Assembly: GCA_902781215.1 (NCBI GenBank)
Contig: CACZIO010000032.1
Span: forward strand, 4,413 to 56,011
DNA length: 51,599 nucleotides
Source: an uncultured Lachnospiraceae bacterium
GTDB lineage: Bacteria > Bacillota > Clostridia > Lachnospirales > Lachnospiraceae
Direction of reading: 5' to 3'
Below the pieces are notes generated by a model. It did not search any database. It was not told the DNA's origin and worked only from the letters and a program-made list of their open reading frames with translations. Below are positions 34,366 through 43,138 of the stretch, in pieces. Within the stretch, counting starts at the first letter, position 1, and each line of letters begins with the position of its first letter. A program made the translations under genes and the position numbers.

Positions 34366-35820
34366 TCAGCCCTCCCCCCGGTCCTCAGTATACTGCTGCA
34401 TGAGCTCGCGCCGGTTTTTGCAGGCGGTCTTCTGGAGCAGGTTGTGGATGTGGTATTTGACGGTGCTCTCGGTGAGGAAGAGCTGCTCCGCGATCTGGCC
34501 GTTGGACTGGCCTTCCAGGACCATGCGGAGGATAGTACGCTCCCGGCCGGTCAGGTCGTGTTTTTTTGCAAAGAGCTCAAATACCTCCTGCTCGCTTCTC
34601 TGGCGGATCAGCGTGGGCGCGTAGAGGCGCTGGTAGAGCTGGAAGAAGACGAAGACGGAGAGGATGAACAGGAGGGCAGCGGCGGTGATGAGCACCACGG
34701 TATTGCCGGGCAGGAGCATCTGCAGGAGCATGTAGAGGCCGGTGCCGGCGGCATCGCCGAGGCGCCCGAAGAGGAGGCCGAAGCCGGCCAGCCAGACCGC
34801 ATTCCGTTCTTTTGCCAGGTCGGAAAAAAGAAGGATCCGGTAGACCGACAGGTAGGCAAAAATGAAGTAGTCCAGGCACCAGAAGATCATGCTGGAGACG
34901 GGCTCTCCGGTCAGGGCCAGCATGACAAAGGGGATGATCAGCGAGGCAAAGGCGCTGATGGCGCCGTAGCGCCGGCTCCTGTCACTGACAAAGCCCGCGA
35001 TCAGCAGGCCGACGGCATAGAAGATACGCGACAGCTCCAGACTCACGCCGCCGATGATATCCGAGGACGGGAAGTTGAAGCCGATATTCTTGACCAGGCT
35101 CAGGATGAACACGGAGGCGCAGGCCAGGATCAGGAATGAGCCGGCAGAATTTTCAGAGGAGGCAGTCTTTTCAGGGGAGGCAGACTTTTTGGGGGAGGCA
35201 GACTTTTCGGGGGAGACAGGCGGTACCTCTGAAGCTGCCTTTTCCCGGTCTGTATAGAGATAGTGGCTCAGCCACACGCAAAGGCCTGTCAGCACGAGAT
35301 AGAAGATGATGATCCTGTCATCGTGCAGGGCGTTCCTGCCCCCGATCAGGGAGAGGAGGAGGGCCGCGACCGACGCGGCACAGTAGGCGGCACCAAAGAT
35401 CAGGCCGCGGTGTTCCGCCGCGGCAGAGCCGTTTGTGGCGAAGGTCAGCTCCTGCAGATAGAAGGCGGCGATCATGCCGTAGAGCAGGTTCATGAGCAGG
35501 CCAAAGGAGATCGCGCCGGCCGGGTGGTGGCTCAGGAGAGCGGGAACCAGGCACACAGCGTGGAGCAGGAGGACGGCAGCAAACACGGGTCTGGTGATCG
35601 AGGCCTTCCGCCGGTAACAGCAGAGCGCCGTCGCGCCGATCCCGGCCGCCTGGCAGACATATCCAACGACCATGGTCAGCAGATCTGCAGCACCGGAGCC
35701 GACGAGAGCCAGAAGGTGATAGAGCCAGGACAGGTAGGCGGCGGACGTCAGCAGAAAGCTCACAAAGATGAGCAGGAAGACACGGTATTCTGCTTTCATT
35801 TTATGGAAGTTTTTTCGCAT
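34366..35820 (-). CDS. LuxR-type regulator with 12-helix MFS-like membrane domain
   Basis: A 484-residue protein in two parts. Residues about 10-405 form some twelve hydrophobic segments resembling a major facilitator domain, with a Ser/Pro/Lys/Glu repeat loop (SPEKSA, SPKKSA, SPEKTA) at about 203-222. The C-terminal part (about 420-480) is a LuxR/NarL helix-turn-helix: LTGRERTILRMVLEG, SNGQIAEQLFLTESTVKYHI, LLQKTACKNR. This architecture is known in anaerobic gut bacteria, where the membrane part is thought to sense a small molecule. The ATG at 35820 has AAGGA eight bases upstream. CAGCTG-centred repeats lie directly upstream of the start, and 20-bp repeats lie downstream. Confidence 0.88.
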   Translation of the reverse strand: MRKNFHKMKAEYRVFLLIFVSFLLTSAAYLSWLYHLLALVGSGAADLLTMVVGYVCQAAGIGATALCCYRRKASITRPVFAAVLLLHAVCLVPALLSHHPAGAISFGLLMNLLYGMIAAFYLQELTFATNGSAAAEHRGLIFGAAYCAASVAALLLSLIGGRNALHDDRIIIFYLVLTGLCVWLSHYLYTDREKAASEVPPVSPEKSASPKKSASPEKTASSENSAGSFLILACASVFILSLVKNIGFNFPSSDIIGGVSLELSRIFYAVGLLIAGFVSDRSRRYGAISAFASLIIPFVMLALTGEPVSSMIFWCLDYFIFAYLSVYRILLFSDLAKERNAVWLAGFGLLFGRLGDAAGTGLYMLLQMLLPGNTVVLITAAALLFILSVFVFFQLYQRLYAPTLIRQRSEQEVFELFAKKHDLTGRERTILRMVLEGQSNGQIAEQLFLTESTVKYHIHNLLQKTACKNRRELMQQYTEDRGEG

Positions 35821-35842
35821 GTGAAGAATCCTTGTTTTTTCC

Positions 35843-35905
35843 TAATCATACAGCTGAAAAATCATACAGCTGAAAATATACAGCTGAATACATACGGCTG
35901 ATTTT
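35843..35905. repeat. CAGCTG-centred repeats upstream of the LuxR-type gene
   Basis: Units with cores CAGCTG at 35851, 35867 and 35881 and CGGCTG at 35895 are spaced 16, 14 and 14 bases, most preceded by ATA. A looser GACAGCTGG follows near 35937. Each core is a 6-bp palindrome. Confidence 0.75.
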
Positions 35906-36834
35906 TGAGCATTTGCAGTTGGTTTTTGAGTAGTGACAGCTGGTTTTCGGAGACGAGGCATATACAGGCTCCTTCGGAAACCGATGGCCGTCGGAAAGAT
36001 GTCTTTCCGGGGATGAGCCTCTCCCTGTGAAGACCATTCAGCATGCGCACGGCACATCCATGACGATTCAGCGCAGGGCGGGCGCATCTCACACATTACA
36101 CGCATCATATCAGAGGGGAAACCTGTCTGCAACGAAAAAAAGATTATGAGTGATCGCCTGATGGTTGGGCCTGTACCAAATCAAACCCTGTTTTCCGGAA
36201 AATCTGTACCCGGCTCCCTTCATTCCTGCCTCTTTTTGCGGTATTATCACATACACGATCCTATCCAATCTGTTCGTCTGACCTGGTGCCTGGCCGGATT
36301 CGACCTGTCAGGGAACTGTCGTCGACACTGGAGAAAATGCGGGAAGACAGCAGGACGGCCTTATGTTTCCGACGAGCCTCTCCGGCGCCGCTTGCCGGGT
36401 TCGTCTGCAGACACTGATGGCCGGGACACCGATCGTAATGAATACCGGGAGCCTCCGGCACCTCCTGCCGGAGCCCCGGCTTCGTATCTTCTGTACCTCC
36501 TGTCTGTGTTCCTGCCCGTTTCTTTCAAAAAACGTTTCTCAAATAGAGCCGCAGTCTTTTTTATAAGGGCTGCGGCTCTTTGCATTTCGAAAGTTCGCAC
36601 TCCGGCAGAGTAAACCTGGATATCGAATCATCAGGCAGTATAAAGGCCGATGGATGTAGAGAATAGACATTGATGCGCTCTCCTGAAAAATGTAAAATTA
36701 TCATTGAACAGCGCTGATATATGACATTTTGCCAGAGAAATCGGGTGAAATCTATGGCTTGATCAGGATGGTTTTGACAGAGGGAGAGCAGAAAAGAAAG
36801 ATTTCTGCATATACAGCATAAGACAGGACAGAAT
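35906..36834. other. Gene-poor stretch between divergent genes
   Basis: About 900 bases without a convincing gene. The longest frame (36146-36613) has no ribosome site and unlikely composition. A hairpin, GAGCCGCAG with CTGCGGCTC, lies at about 36546-36580 and could end an unseen short transcript. A TTGACA at 36774-36779 may belong to the promoter of the next gene, but its -10 is poor. Confidence 0.4.
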
Positions 36835-38244
36835 ATGATGAAGAAATATGCAAGTGCATCGGGGAAAATCATTCCAAAGAAGAGTGGCAGGATGATGAAA
36901 AAAGTGAGGGGTATTCTGCTGGCTTTTGCGGCAATCTGCTTGTTCTGCATCGGCATGGACAGCAGGGAGGCATGGTCGTTTGAGCGCTCTGCAGGGCAGG
37001 CACAGGAGAGTTCCGGTAAAACCGGTCAACTCACTGATTTCCCTGATCCGCTCAATAGGAATTTTTCTGCCAGGGATGATGATCAGACAGACCCGGAAGG
37101 GAAGTTTGAAGTTTTTTTCATTGATGTCGGGCAGGGGGATGCATCGCTGGTTGTCTGTGACGGTCATGCGATGCTGATTGATGGCGGTCATGGGAAACAA
37201 TCTGACAAAATTTACTCCTTCCTGAAAGAAAAAGGAATCTCGCATCTGGATTATATTGTCGCTACACATCCTGATGATGACCATATAGGGGGGCTGTCTG
37301 GTGCCCTTAACTATGCAACCGTCAATCAGGCCTTATCTCCTGTCAAATATGATGACAGTGAAGCATTCCAGAATTTTTTGAAATATCTGGAAAGACAAAA
37401 CATAGCCATCACCGTTCCTGAGGCCGGGGAACAGTTTACGCTCGGCAGTGCTGTTGTGAATGTGCTTGGGCCTGTGTTGAAAACAGGGGAGGACAATAAT
37501 AATTCGCTTGTATTGCGTGTCGAGTACGGCAAGCGCAGTTTTCTGTTTACAGGAGATGCAGAAAAAGAAGAGGAGGAAAGCATCCTTGATGCAGATGAAG
37601 AAGTAAAAAGCAGTGTGCTCAAGGTTGCCCACCACGGGAGCGCGTCTTCAACAAGTCAGGCATGGCTGGATGCTGTTCACCCTTCCGCAGCGATTATTTC
37701 CTGCGGAGCTAAAAATGAATACGGGCATCCATCGGAGGAGGTATTAAAACGACTGAAAGAAACCGGAATGCAGGTCTTTCGAACGGATCTGCAGGGAGAT
37801 ATTCAGGTCTATGTGGAAAACGGAAAACTTTTCTGTGTTGTTGAGAAGAACCCGGATGCGGATGTATTTGTGCCCGGGGATGCTTTCGAGGAAGCGCTCG
37901 AACCGGTTGCATTGATTGAGACGGGGGATCTGGATGCCGATTCTGCGAATATTACAAGAGGAAACAATGTGGACGAAGAACCCGGAGCGGATTATGTTGT
38001 AAACTCCGAAACAGATCAGGGTGAACCACCGGCTGCGGGAAATCAGGGTGCGGAAAATCAGGTTCATAACGAACCGGAAAAACATGAAATGGACTATGTG
38101 GTGAATACGAATACCGGTAAGTTTCATTTTCCGTCCTGCAGAAGTGTAAAGCAGATGAAGGACAGTAACAAATGGTATGTAACCTGTGACCGGCAGGAGC
38201 TGCTGGACCAGGGATATGAGCCATGCGGAAACTGTCACCCCTGA
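36835..38244 (+). CDS. Secreted ComEC-like metallo-beta-lactamase fold protein
   Basis: A 469-residue exported or membrane-anchored hydrolase. A helix lies at about 24-41. The metallo-hydrolase domain (about 95-345) has the ComEC/Rec2-type motifs: FIDVGQGDA, LIDGGHGKQ, THPDDDHIGG (metal site), FLFTGDAEKEE and VAHHGSASS. The C-terminal 50 residues (VVNTNTGKFHFPSCRSVKQM, then EPCGNCHP) form a small Cys/His domain of the kind attached to secreted nucleases. Together these suggest an extracellular enzyme acting on nucleic acid or nucleotides; this is inference. There is no ComEC channel domain. The base composition is more AT-rich than the neighbours, which suggests acquisition. A second possible start is ATG 36892. 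Confidence 0.82.
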   Translation: MMKKYASASGKIIPKKSGRMMKKVRGILLAFAAICLFCIGMDSREAWSFERSAGQAQESSGKTGQLTDFPDPLNRNFSARDDDQTDPEGKFEVFFIDVGQGDASLVVCDGHAMLIDGGHGKQSDKIYSFLKEKGISHLDYIVATHPDDDHIGGLSGALNYATVNQALSPVKYDDSEAFQNFLKYLERQNIAITVPEAGEQFTLGSAVVNVLGPVLKTGEDNNNSLVLRVEYGKRSFLFTGDAEKEEEESILDADEEVKSSVLKVAHHGSASSTSQAWLDAVHPSAAIISCGAKNEYGHPSEEVLKRLKETGMQVFRTDLQGDIQVYVENGKLFCVVEKNPDADVFVPGDAFEEALEPVALIETGDLDADSANITRGNNVDEEPGADYVVNSETDQGEPPAAGNQGAENQVHNEPEKHEMDYVVNTNTGKFHFPSCRSVKQMKDSNKWYVTCDRQELLDQGYEPCGNCHP

Positions 38245-38517
38245 TAATTACTGCCGGAAAAGCGCAGTATTTGATTGATCACATGATCATCTGGAATAAG
38301 AGAATCCCCTTGCGAGCCCTTTTGTTCTTTTGTAAAAAATAATCAGTTCCGGAAAATCCCCGGAGAGATTTTAAAACATCCCGGAATAAGAATCGGTGAG
38401 GGCATAGGGGATCATAATATCAAAGCGTGATCCGGCAGTGAGACTCCTGGTCCTGCTGTAAGAGCGACGAGCCTGTAAATGAGCTTGTATAACTGTGAAA
38501 ACAGGATAAAGTAAAAG

Positions 38518-38562
38518 AAAACATCGCGGGGAGCACCTTTCGGGCCTTCCTGCGATGTTTTT
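38518..38562. terminator. Bidirectional terminator hairpin
   Basis: AAAACATCGC near 38518 pairs with GCGATGTTTT near 38551, with inner GGAAGG-type pairing. T-runs on both strands would end the plus-strand hydrolase transcript and the minus-strand radical SAM operon. The rest of 38245-38574 shows no gene. Confidence 0.75.
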
Positions 38563-38574
38563 TGCTGTTTACTG

Positions 38575-39192
38575 TTAATCCGGAACCACGTAGCTAAAGA
38601 GATCCAGGCGCTTGACACCCATTTTCCGGAGAAGTTCGGCGCTGCGGGCCTGGTCTTCCGCAGTGTTGTACTGGGGGATGAGGGGGACGCGGACCAGGAT
38701 CCGGTCCGGCCCGGCCTTCTGCAGGAGGCGCCGCAGGTTCTCTGTCATGAGGGAGCTGTCGCCGCCGGTGTAGCGGTGATAAATGCCGGGATCCATATCC
38801 TTGCAGTCGACGATGAATACATCGACTGCATCTACGGCGCCAAGGACGTTGTCGGCCGGGACCGCGAGGCTGGTCTCCACGGTGATGCGCCATTCGGCGG
38901 GAGCGATCTCGCGGAAGCATCGGATAAAGTCCGTGTGCAGGAGGGACTCGCCGCCGCCGAAACAGATGCCGCCGCCGGTCGCACGGAAGTAGAGGTCGTC
39001 GATTTTCACGCGTTTCAGAAGGGCCTCGGCGGTGACCATCTCTGCAGGGGCCTCTGCCAGGAGGCGGGCATTGATGCACCAGCGGCAGCAAAGGGGGCAG
39101 CCGGCGCCGGCGACAAGGGTCGTCACGCCGCTTCCGTCCGTTCCCATGCGCAGGCGGACCAGGCTGAGGAGGGGATAGAGCGGTTCATTCAT
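38575..39192 (-). CDS. Radical SAM protein related to glycyl-radical activating enzymes
   Basis: A 205-residue radical SAM enzyme. The cluster motif is C32-x3-C36-x2-C39 (GCPLCCRWC). The SAM-binding GGGE lies in CFGGGESLLH (about 73-82), and later strands (VDVFIVDCKDMD, VRVPLIPQYN) follow the pattern of pyruvate-formate-lyase activases. It is shorter than those and has no extra ferredoxin insert. GGAG lies eight bases before the ATG, inside the end of the upstream gene, which is only five bases away, so the two are co-transcribed. No glycyl radical enzyme gene is nearby; its partner is more likely the Cys-rich protein upstream. Confidence 0.85.
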   Translation of the reverse strand: MNEPLYPLLSLVRLRMGTDGSGVTTLVAGAGCPLCCRWCINARLLAEAPAEMVTAEALLKRVKIDDLYFRATGGGICFGGGESLLHTDFIRCFREIAPAEWRITVETSLAVPADNVLGAVDAVDVFIVDCKDMDPGIYHRYTGGDSSLMTENLRRLLQKAGPDRILVRVPLIPQYNTAEDQARSAELLRKMGVKRLDLFSYVVPD

Positions 39193-39197
39193 GCAGC

Positions 39198-39833
39198 TTA
39201 CTCCATGTCCGGATCATAGGGGACATCGCCCATGAGCTCGAATTCATCGATCGGCACAGCATCCGGGCCGTTCACTGCATTTTTGTCATCCGGGTCTGCC
39301 ACAGCCTGCGTGGCGGCGGTCGCAGCAGCTGCAGCAGTCGTACAGCCGTCTGCACTGTTCACATTGTAATCGTAGGCGACTTCGCCGGAGAGCTCTATAT
39401 AGTCGTCACCGGTGTCGCCCGTATCCGATGTCCCTGAGAGACCGGCATCCTGTCCGGCTGCGGCAGCAGTGGCACTCGCCTGCGCAGACGTTTCGTACAT
39501 TCCTGCGTCGTCAGGACCAACGGCACCGGACAGATCATCGACCACGTCGTCCGGCGAGTTATTGGCAGGGGATGTGCCTGTTCCCACCGGGCCGCAGGCG
39601 GCTGTGCCGATGGCGATCCCCGCGCACAGGGCCGCTACGGAAATGCGTTTCCCAAGCGCGGCGCGGCGCTCGAGCTGCTGCTCCAGATAGCGCAGCTCAC
39701 TCTCGCAGCGGGGGCAGGTTCCCCTGCACTCTCCCTGGAAGCCACATTCGCGGGTCACAAAGGGAATATCGTTTTCTTCCGCGATCCTGCGGCGGATATC
39801 CTTCAGGATCCAGCATTTCTGTTTTCCACGCAT
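39198..39833 (-). CDS. Cys-rich membrane protein paired with the radical SAM gene
   Basis: A 211-residue protein of unknown function. The N-terminal part has C30-x5-C36-x3-C40-x2-C43 in ECGFQGECRGTCPRCESEL, a likely metal or cluster site. A helix (about 49-60) and a hydrophobic segment (about 64-80) end in TAACG, which is lipobox-like. The exported part is rich in Asp, Ala, Gly, Ser and Thr and contains a repeated motif, ELSGEVAYD (about 148-156) and ELMGDVPYD (about 200-208), the second at the C-terminus. Tight coupling to the radical SAM gene suggests it is the substrate or the electron partner. An extended -10 promoter lies at about 39902-39910. Confidence 0.7.
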   Translation of the reverse strand: MRGKQKCWILKDIRRRIAEENDIPFVTRECGFQGECRGTCPRCESELRYLEQQLERRAALGKRISVAALCAGIAIGTAACGPVGTGTSPANNSPDDVVDDLSGAVGPDDAGMYETSAQASATAAAAGQDAGLSGTSDTGDTGDDYIELSGEVAYDYNVNSADGCTTAAAAATAATQAVADPDDKNAVNGPDAVPIDEFELMGDVPYDPDME

Positions 39834-39901
39834 ATCGGTACCTCCACTCGGGTGATCGATTGACGGATATCATCTGTTCGATAAATCATTTGCACGCGTT
39901 T

Positions 39902-39910
39902 ATTATACCA
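39902..39910 (-). promoter_or_regulatory. Extended -10 promoter of the radical SAM operon
   Basis: On the minus strand TGG-TATAAT. No clear -35 is seen. The leader to the ATG at 39833 would be about 60 bases. Confidence 0.55.
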
Positions 39911-39978
39911 TATAAGCCTGCGAGGCTTTTGTTTTTGCCTGTGAAATCTTGTTGAATACTTGCTGAATTTTTCGGAAA

Positions 39979-40010
39979 GAACCACCTGGGACGGTTCTGC
40001 CGGTTCTCCC
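39979..40010. repeat. GGGACGGTTCT element
   Basis: GAACCACCTGGGACGG followed by TTCTGCCGGTTCTCC. It lies between divergent genes; the 39834-40293 gap otherwise holds only the minus-strand promoter. Confidence 0.7.
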
Positions 40011-40293
40011 ATGAAAGTCACATTCCGCCACATATCCGCCACATGGGTGCAGGGCTTCCGATACCGGTATCTGTTAAAGTTGTGGAAAGCGGAAACACCC
40101 GCAGGGGACTTTCCGTGAACGGGAGGATTGGAACATTGAAACAGACCCCGATGATGCATTGCAGGGCAGAGATTCTGTTTTTTCAGGATTTCCGGGAATC
40201 ATGGAAACCGGAAAACAGGAAATCCCGTCGATGGATTCATGCAGGCGTTCTGTTATGAATGGTTCCAAAACAAGACTCAGGAAGGAGTGTAAT

Positions 40294-41685
40294 ATGAAAA
40301 AAAGGGTAATGGCAGGCGTATTGGCGGCAGCGATGTCGGTCACGCTTCTGGCCGGCTGCGGCGGCGGTGCTTCCTCAGGCGGAACATCCGGCGGCAGCAG
40401 TGCACAGACACAGACCGAGAGCACGGCGGCTGCGGCAGAGGCAGAGGCACCCGCGCAGGAGAGCGGCGCGAAGTCTTCCGCCATGTCCAAGGTCGTGGTC
40501 AATATCTGGGATTCCAAGCAGCAGAAGGGCATTCAGACGATCTGTGACGAGTGGACAGCGACCAGCGGGATCCCCGTGAGCGTCGAGGTCGTCGACTGGG
40601 ACAACTACTGGACACTTCTGGAGGCAGGCGCTTCCGGCGGTCAGATGCCCGATGTCTTCTGGATGCATTCTCAGTATTCCGAAAAGTATATGGATCAGGG
40701 CATCCTGCTCGACCTGACCGATTATATCGAAAAGGACGAGAACACCGATCTGGCGAATTATTATCCTGAGATCGTGGAGCTGTATCAGTACGACGGTCAC
40801 ACCTATGCGCTACCCAAGGATTATGACACGATCGGCCTCTGGTACAACAAGGACATGTTTGACGAGGCGGGCATCGCCTATCCCGATGAGACCTGGACCT
40901 GGGAGACTCTGCACGATGTCGCCGCGCAGCTGACCAAGGAAGATGGTTCCCAGTACGGTCTGACCGGCAACACCGATGCCAACCAGGAAGGTTATTACAA
41001 CGCCATCTACAGCTATGGCGGCTATGTCATCAACGATGCCAAGGACAAGTCCGGCTATGACGATGAGAATTCCCTGAAGGCTATGGAGATGTACGCAGGC
41101 CTGGTCAAGGACTGCATGCCCAACCAGTCCACCATGGCTGAGGTCGGCAACATCAACCTCTTTGTCTCCAACCAGGTTGCCATGGGTATGTTCGGTTCCT
41201 GGTATGTCCCTACCTTCAAGGATCTGGCGGATGACGGCTCCAACCAGTACGCTGTCTCCTATCTGCCTTTCCACGATGCCAACGGCAACGGCACCTGCGA
41301 CGAGGGCGAGCGCGTCACCATGTTCAACGGCCTCGGCTGGGCTGCACCTGCCAAGGTTGCGGATCCCGACACAGTCTACTCCCTGATCTCCTATCTGAGC
41401 TCCAAAGAGGGCCAGACCAGGCAGGCTGAGCTGGGCGTCACCATGAGCGCCTACGAAGGGACCTCCGATACATGGGTCAACTGCACCGACAAGATCGACC
41501 TGAACCCCTACCTCGAGGAGGCAAACGGCAAGGCGACCCTGGTTGCCAATCCCTGCTCCAGAGATTCGTCCTGGGCTGAGGATGCCAAGCAGAGCTTCGT
41601 CGCCGCATGGCAGGATCCCTCCACGATGGAGGATGTCTGCAAGAAGATCGCGGACGACATGAACAAGAAGCTGGCTGACCAGTAA
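40294..41685 (+). CDS. Sugar-binding lipoprotein of an ABC transporter
   Basis: A 463-residue extracellular solute-binding protein, family 1. The signal peptide ends in the lipobox LLAGCGGG (Cys about 22), followed by a Gly/Ser/Thr/Ala/Glu linker. The mature fold shows typical elements: VVNIWDSKQQKG, then a DVFWMHSQYSEKYMDQG patch, and LPKDYDTIGLWYNKDMFDEAG. ATG 40294 has AAGGAG upstream; longer frames lack it. No permease or ATPase genes follow, so it is an orphan in this window and could feed a transporter powered by MsmX (22250). Confidence 0.92.
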   Translation: MKKRVMAGVLAAAMSVTLLAGCGGGASSGGTSGGSSAQTQTESTAAAAEAEAPAQESGAKSSAMSKVVVNIWDSKQQKGIQTICDEWTATSGIPVSVEVVDWDNYWTLLEAGASGGQMPDVFWMHSQYSEKYMDQGILLDLTDYIEKDENTDLANYYPEIVELYQYDGHTYALPKDYDTIGLWYNKDMFDEAGIAYPDETWTWETLHDVAAQLTKEDGSQYGLTGNTDANQEGYYNAIYSYGGYVINDAKDKSGYDDENSLKAMEMYAGLVKDCMPNQSTMAEVGNINLFVSNQVAMGMFGSWYVPTFKDLADDGSNQYAVSYLPFHDANGNGTCDEGERVTMFNGLGWAAPAKVADPDTVYSLISYLSSKEGQTRQAELGVTMSAYEGTSDTWVNCTDKIDLNPYLEEANGKATLVANPCSRDSSWAEDAKQSFVAAWQDPSTMEDVCKKIADDMNKKLADQ

Positions 41686-41810
41686 ATAAAAAAAAGCGCT
41701 GCATAGCAGCACGGGTAAGAAAATATATCGGAACGGAAGTCCCGATGATCAGAACAATCGAATCACATAAGAGTCCTTAACGGATATACAGCCGTCGGTG
41801 AACGGCGGAT

Positions 41811-41853
41811 CAATAGTGGCTGTTGTGCAAGACATCAGCCACTATTGTTTTTT
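41811..41853 (+). terminator. Terminator downstream of the sugar-binding lipoprotein
   Basis: CAATAGTGGCTG (41811-41822) and CAGCCACTATTG (41836-41847) pair perfectly, followed by a T-run. Confidence 0.9.
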
Positions 41854-41946
41854 CAGAGGAATCATGAGCAGGTTCCTGACGGAATATTTTGTGAAACAGA
41901 CGAGGCATCAGCCGCTATTGTCTTTTCAGAGGAATCATGAGCAGGC
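41834..41946. repeat. 40-bp direct repeat at 74-bp spacing
   Basis: CATCAGCCACTATTG, then TTTTTTCAGAGGAATCATGA and GCAGG (41834-41873), recurs at 41908-41946 with two changes. The second copy abuts the 3' end of the AraC-type gene. Confidence 0.85.
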
Positions 41947-41947
41947 C

Positions 41948-42877
41948 TCAGGTACCGGCCTGGATATCCGCAGCCGCGCTCCTGTATTCGGTGGGGCTCA
42001 TGCCCATCTTCTGGCGGAATATTTTTGTGAAGGAACTGTAGTCGTCGTAGCCGACCCGGGACGCGATCTCGGCGATGCTCAGGGAGCTGTTTTCCAAAAG
42101 GCCGCAGGCCCTCTCCAGACGGAGCTTCAGCAGATATTTCTGGGGTGACTCGTGGTACTCCTGCAGGAAGACACGGGACAGATAGCTGCGTTCGACGCCG
42201 ATGGTCGAGGCCAGGTCGGCGATGCTGATCTTGTACATGTAGTTGTCGTTCAGATAGCGGAGGGCGACCTGGGCGTAGGTCTCGCCGGAGTAGACGCGCT
42301 CCAGGGAGGGCTCGGAATCCTGGCCCTCGATCATGCCGCCGAAAAAGCGGAGCAGCTCAGCCGTCCGGAAGAGCTCATCCGAGAGCGTCATTTTCTGTGC
42401 ATCCATCATATTGAGAATGATGGACATCAGCACATCGGCATTTTTGATGCTGAGAATGGGATTCTCTTCCGTGAAACCGATTTCGTGGAGCAGTTGGGGG
42501 ATACGGTGGCCGCTGAAGCCCACCCAGCCGTATTCCCAGGGATCGCTCCGGTCCGCGATGTAGGTCGTTGTGACGCCCGGAAAGATCAGGAACATCTGCC
42601 CGGCCGTGACAGGCAGGGCCTTCCCCTGGTAATAGTAGGTGCCCGATCCGCGGACAACGACGTGGATCAGGTAGGATGTGCGGACGAAGGGACCCGCCTT
42701 GTGGCCGGGGCGGCACTGCTCGTATCCGCAGTAGTTGACGTGGTAGGGCGAGGTCCCCCGGTAGTCGTTCTGGATATCCGCCATCAGATCAGGCGGGAAG
42801 CTTGCGCGGGGAATATTGGGGAGTGAGTGGATCTCCATTACGGCGCCCTCGGAGTTGCGGATGATTTCTACATTCAT
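41948..42877 (-). CDS. AraC-family transcriptional regulator
   Basis: A 309-residue regulator. The N-terminal cupin-like sensing domain (about 45-150) has HVVVRGSGTYYY and AGQMFLIFPG elements; the linker helix is near 190-205. The C-terminal double helix-turn-helix (about 210-305) shows ISIADLASTIGVERSYLSRV and SIAEIASRVGYDDYSSFTKI followed by GMSPTEYR, diagnostic of AraC. It starts at ATG 42877, with AAAGG about ten bases upstream. A much longer antisense frame continues upstream through the alpha-galactosidase region but is an artefact. It is divergent from the alpha-galactosidase gene and is its likely regulator. Confidence 0.92.
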   Translation of the reverse strand: MNVEIIRNSEGAVMEIHSLPNIPRASFPPDLMADIQNDYRGTSPYHVNYCGYEQCRPGHKAGPFVRTSYLIHVVVRGSGTYYYQGKALPVTAGQMFLIFPGVTTTYIADRSDPWEYGWVGFSGHRIPQLLHEIGFTEENPILSIKNADVLMSIILNMMDAQKMTLSDELFRTAELLRFFGGMIEGQDSEPSLERVYSGETYAQVALRYLNDNYMYKISIADLASTIGVERSYLSRVFLQEYHESPQKYLLKLRLERACGLLENSSLSIAEIASRVGYDDYSSFTKIFRQKMGMSPTEYRSAAADIQAGT

Positions 42878-42952
42878 AAGACGGAACCTTTTACGAAATG
42901 TTATTATGATAAAGACATTTTTACGATAGCACGAGAATTTTTTTGCTGTCAA

Positions 42953-43110
42953 GAACCACCTGGGACGTATCTCACCGGTTCTTTTCAGGTTCCAAAGGGT
43001 TCCAGAGGGACGGTTCTCCGGTCCCTCCGCGACGGCACGGGACCGCGTATTTGAGAACCGTCTCTCCAGCCCCGGGAAAAAGAAACCGTGAGAACCGTCC
43101 CTGTGGTTCC
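42953..43110. repeat. Cluster of GGGACGGTTCT elements
   Basis: The region between the divergent genes is nearly filled by half and whole units: GAACCACCTGGGACG, AGAGGGACGGTTCTCCGGTC, then GAGAACCGTCTCTCC and GAGAACCGTCCCTGTGGTTC in the opposite orientation. The whole can fold into a long imperfect hairpin. Confidence 0.8.
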
Positions 43111-43138
43111 GCGGGAAGGAAAGGAAAGCAACAGAACC

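Noticed and set aside
36146-36613. A 155-codon plus-strand frame in the gene-poor stretch
   Set aside because: Rich in Arg, Pro and Ser without domain features or a ribosome site, and it runs through a hairpin.
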